This document shows positions 5,230-6,532 of a stretch of DNA of 6,532 nt, in pieces. The translations under genes and the position numbers were made by a program. Below the pieces are notes generated by a model, which was not told the origin of the DNA, searched no databases, and saw nothing but the letters and a program-made list of their open reading frames with translations. Every line of letters begins with the position of its first letter. The first letter of the stretch is position 1. Origin of the DNA: an uncultured Oscillibacter sp. Lineage in GTDB: Bacteria; Bacillota; Clostridia; Oscillospirales; Oscillospiraceae. The stretch covers positions 1 to 6,532 of the forward strand of contig URXS01000110.1 in the NCBI GenBank assembly GCA_900551885.1, written 5' to 3'.

Positions 5230-6122
5230 TCGAAGTGAATGGCCTTGTCAAGCGGTTTGACGGATTCACGGCCCTGGACGGGGCCACGCTCTCCGTGCCC
5301 GCAGGCTGCGTCTACGGGCTGGTGGGTCCCAACGGCGCCGGTAAGTCCACTCTGATCCGTCACCTGACCGGTATCTACCGCCAGGATGAGGGCACGGTCC
5401 ACATCGGCGGGGAGGACGTGTGGGAGAACGCCGCCCTGAAGGCCCGCCTGGCCGTGATCCCCGACGACTGGTATTACTTCCTCCAATCTTCCATCCGGGA
5501 TATGATGCGCCTGTACCGGGGCTTTTATCCCACCTTTTCCATGGAGCGGTATGAAAAGCTCAAGGAAGTCTTTCAGATCGACGAGCGCCGCACCATCCGC
5601 CGGCTGTCCAAGGGCATGCAGAAGCAGGCGGCCTTCTGGCTGGCGCTGTGCTGTATGCCGGAGTATCTGATCCTGGATGAGCCGGTGGACGGCCTGGACC
5701 CGGTGATGCGGCGGCAGGTGTGGTCATTGGTGCTGGGCGACGTGGCCCAGCGGGGCACCACGGTGCTGGTCTCCTCCCACAACCTGCGGGAGCTGGAGGA
5801 TGTGTGCGACCATGTGGGCATCATGGACCACGGCAAGGTGCTGCTGGAGCGGAGCCTGGCCCAGTTGCAGGACAACATGGTGAAGATGCAGGTGGTGTTC
5901 CGTGATCCGGACGCCCAGGTGCCCCCCGGACTGCCGGTGCTCCACGCTTCCCGGTTGGGCCGCATCTACACCCTGATCATGCGGATGAACGCCCAGGAAG
6001 CCCAGAGATGTCTGGCGCCCTACGATCCGCTGCTGGCGGACGCGGTGCCCCTGACCCTGGAGGAGATCTTCATTTACGAGTTGGGAGGTGTGGACTATGC
6101 GGTCAAAGACATCGTACTTTAA
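5226..6122 (+). CDS. ABC transporter ATP-binding protein, GntR-linked (YtrB-like)
   Basis: A 298-residue ATPase that should power the membrane protein encoded just downstream, at the inner face of the membrane. Motifs in order: Walker A GPNGAGKST (34-42), signature LSKGM (127-131, in place of LSGGQ), Walker B YLILDEP (147-153), D-loop DGLD (155-158) and switch His185 in VSSHN. Where many ABC ATPases carry the Q-loop glutamine this one reads IPDD (78-81), so Asp80 or Asp81 may stand in for it. After the nucleotide-binding domain (about 1-215) there is a C-terminal extension of about 80 residues, ending PLTLEEIFIYELGG (275-288), typical of ATPases paired with GntR regulators. The start overlaps the gntR stop by 4 bases, and GGAGGTG (5211-5217) lies 8 bases upstream. 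Substrate and direction are not decidable; export or a cell-envelope stress role is the family-based guess. Confidence 0.94.
   Translation: MIEVNGLVKRFDGFTALDGATLSVPAGCVYGLVGPNGAGKSTLIRHLTGIYRQDEGTVHIGGEDVWENAALKARLAVIPDDWYYFLQSSIRDMMRLYRGFYPTFSMERYEKLKEVFQIDERRTIRRLSKGMQKQAAFWLALCCMPEYLILDEPVDGLDPVMRRQVWSLVLGDVAQRGTTVLVSSHNLRELEDVCDHVGIMDHGKVLLERSLAQLQDNMVKMQVVFRDPDAQVPPGLPVLHASRLGRIYTLIMRMNAQEAQRCLAPYDPLLADAVPLTLEEIFIYELGGVDYAVKDIVL
6084..6090 (+). promoter_or_regulatory. Ribosome binding site that fixes the permease start
   Basis: GGAGGTG lies 6 bases before the ATG at 6097, inside the end of the ATPase gene. It supports a true start there with a 26-base overlap. Confidence 0.85.
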
Positions 6123-6532
6123 CGGCGCCCTGCTGCGCAAGAACCTGACCCGGTTCTGGCCGCTATGGACGGTCTACGCCGCCGCCTGGCTGCTGGCCGG
6201 GCCGGTGACACGCTTTGTCACCGCCTTCGGCCGCTATGCCGAACCGGACGCCGTCCGCCGGGCGGGGGACCTGATCCGGGACCTGCTGAACACCTGGACC
6301 GACTTCGGCATGCTCAGCAGTGTCATCGCCGGCGTGCTCTTTGCCATGGCGTTGTTCTCCTATCTCACCATGCCCCGGGCGGTGGGGATGTTCCACAGCT
6401 TCCCCATCCGGCGGGAGGGCCTGTTTCTCACCAATTACCTGACAGGGCTGCTGGTGGCCCTGGGCGTGCAGCTTGTGGCCGCGGCGCTGGAAGCGGCGGT
6501 GCTGCTGGCGGCCGGCGCCATGGATGGCGCCG
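6097..6532 (+). CDS. ABC-2-type transporter permease, N-terminal part, cut by window edge
   Basis: An open reading frame running off the right edge encodes the first 145 residues of a membrane protein, the likely partner of the ATPase before it. After a basic N-terminus (MRSKTSYFNG, LLRKNLTRF to residue 20) hydrophobic segments lie at about 21-37, 72-92 and 112-140. The first and second are separated by a polar, probably extracytoplasmic stretch (45-70). MFHSFPIRREGLFLTNYLTG (98-117) in the cytoplasmic loop resembles the FHS-P-RRE-LF motif of permeases in GntR-ABC operons, where it probably contacts the ATPase. The start at 6097 overlaps the ATPase gene by 26 bases, implying translational coupling. 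Substrate unknown; the length and any later genes of the operon lie outside the window. Confidence 0.88.
   Translation, partial: MRSKTSYFNGALLRKNLTRFWPLWTVYAAAWLLAGPVTRFVTAFGRYAEPDAVRRAGDLIRDLLNTWTDFGMLSSVIAGVLFAMALFSYLTMPRAVGMFHSFPIRREGLFLTNYLTGLLVALGVQLVAAALEAAVLLAAGAMDGA

Overview
The window reads as chromosomal core and near-core sequence from a high-GC anaerobic Firmicute, most likely a gut Oscillospiraceae of the Flavonifractor / Lawsonibacter / Intestinimonas kind. That placement is an inference from three things: strong GC bias at third codon positions, AGGAGG-type ribosome binding sites with consensus vegetative promoters, and a three-SLH surface protein of the style common in these gut clostridia. 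No mobile element, CRISPR array, tRNA or rRNA gene was found.

Layout. The left edge (1-307, minus) is the first 102 codons of the tRNA-modification GTPase MnmE. A 267-base AT-richer divergent region separates it from a secreted protein with three SLH domains (575-1672, plus), which ends in a strong intrinsic terminator. A gene-free convergent region (1736-1928) follows. Then on the minus strand come pnp (polynucleotide phosphorylase, 1929-4079) and, upstream of it, rpsO (ribosomal protein S15, 4296-4562). This is the classic rpsO-pnp pair, with a terminator-like hairpin and a long imperfect stem-loop between the two genes. A second divergent region carries a good rpsO promoter and a near-consensus promoter for the last operon. 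That operon (plus) is a YtrA-type GntR repressor (4861-5229), an ABC ATPase (5226-6122) and a membrane permease cut by the window edge (6097-6532). All three overlap and are probably translationally coupled.

How the parts work together. rpsO-pnp links ribosome assembly with RNA turnover. MnmE modifies the tRNA wobble uridine. The GntR-ABC-permease unit looks self-regulated: a 26-bp palindrome lies across the -10 box and start site of its own promoter, and repressor and transporter genes share one transcript. The transported substrate cannot be told from the sequence.

No clearly new biological system was found. The best leads are regulatory: the nested stem-loop in the pnp leader, the palindrome inside the putative mnmE promoter, the paired TCTGNCAGA boxes before the SLH gene, and the GntR operator.
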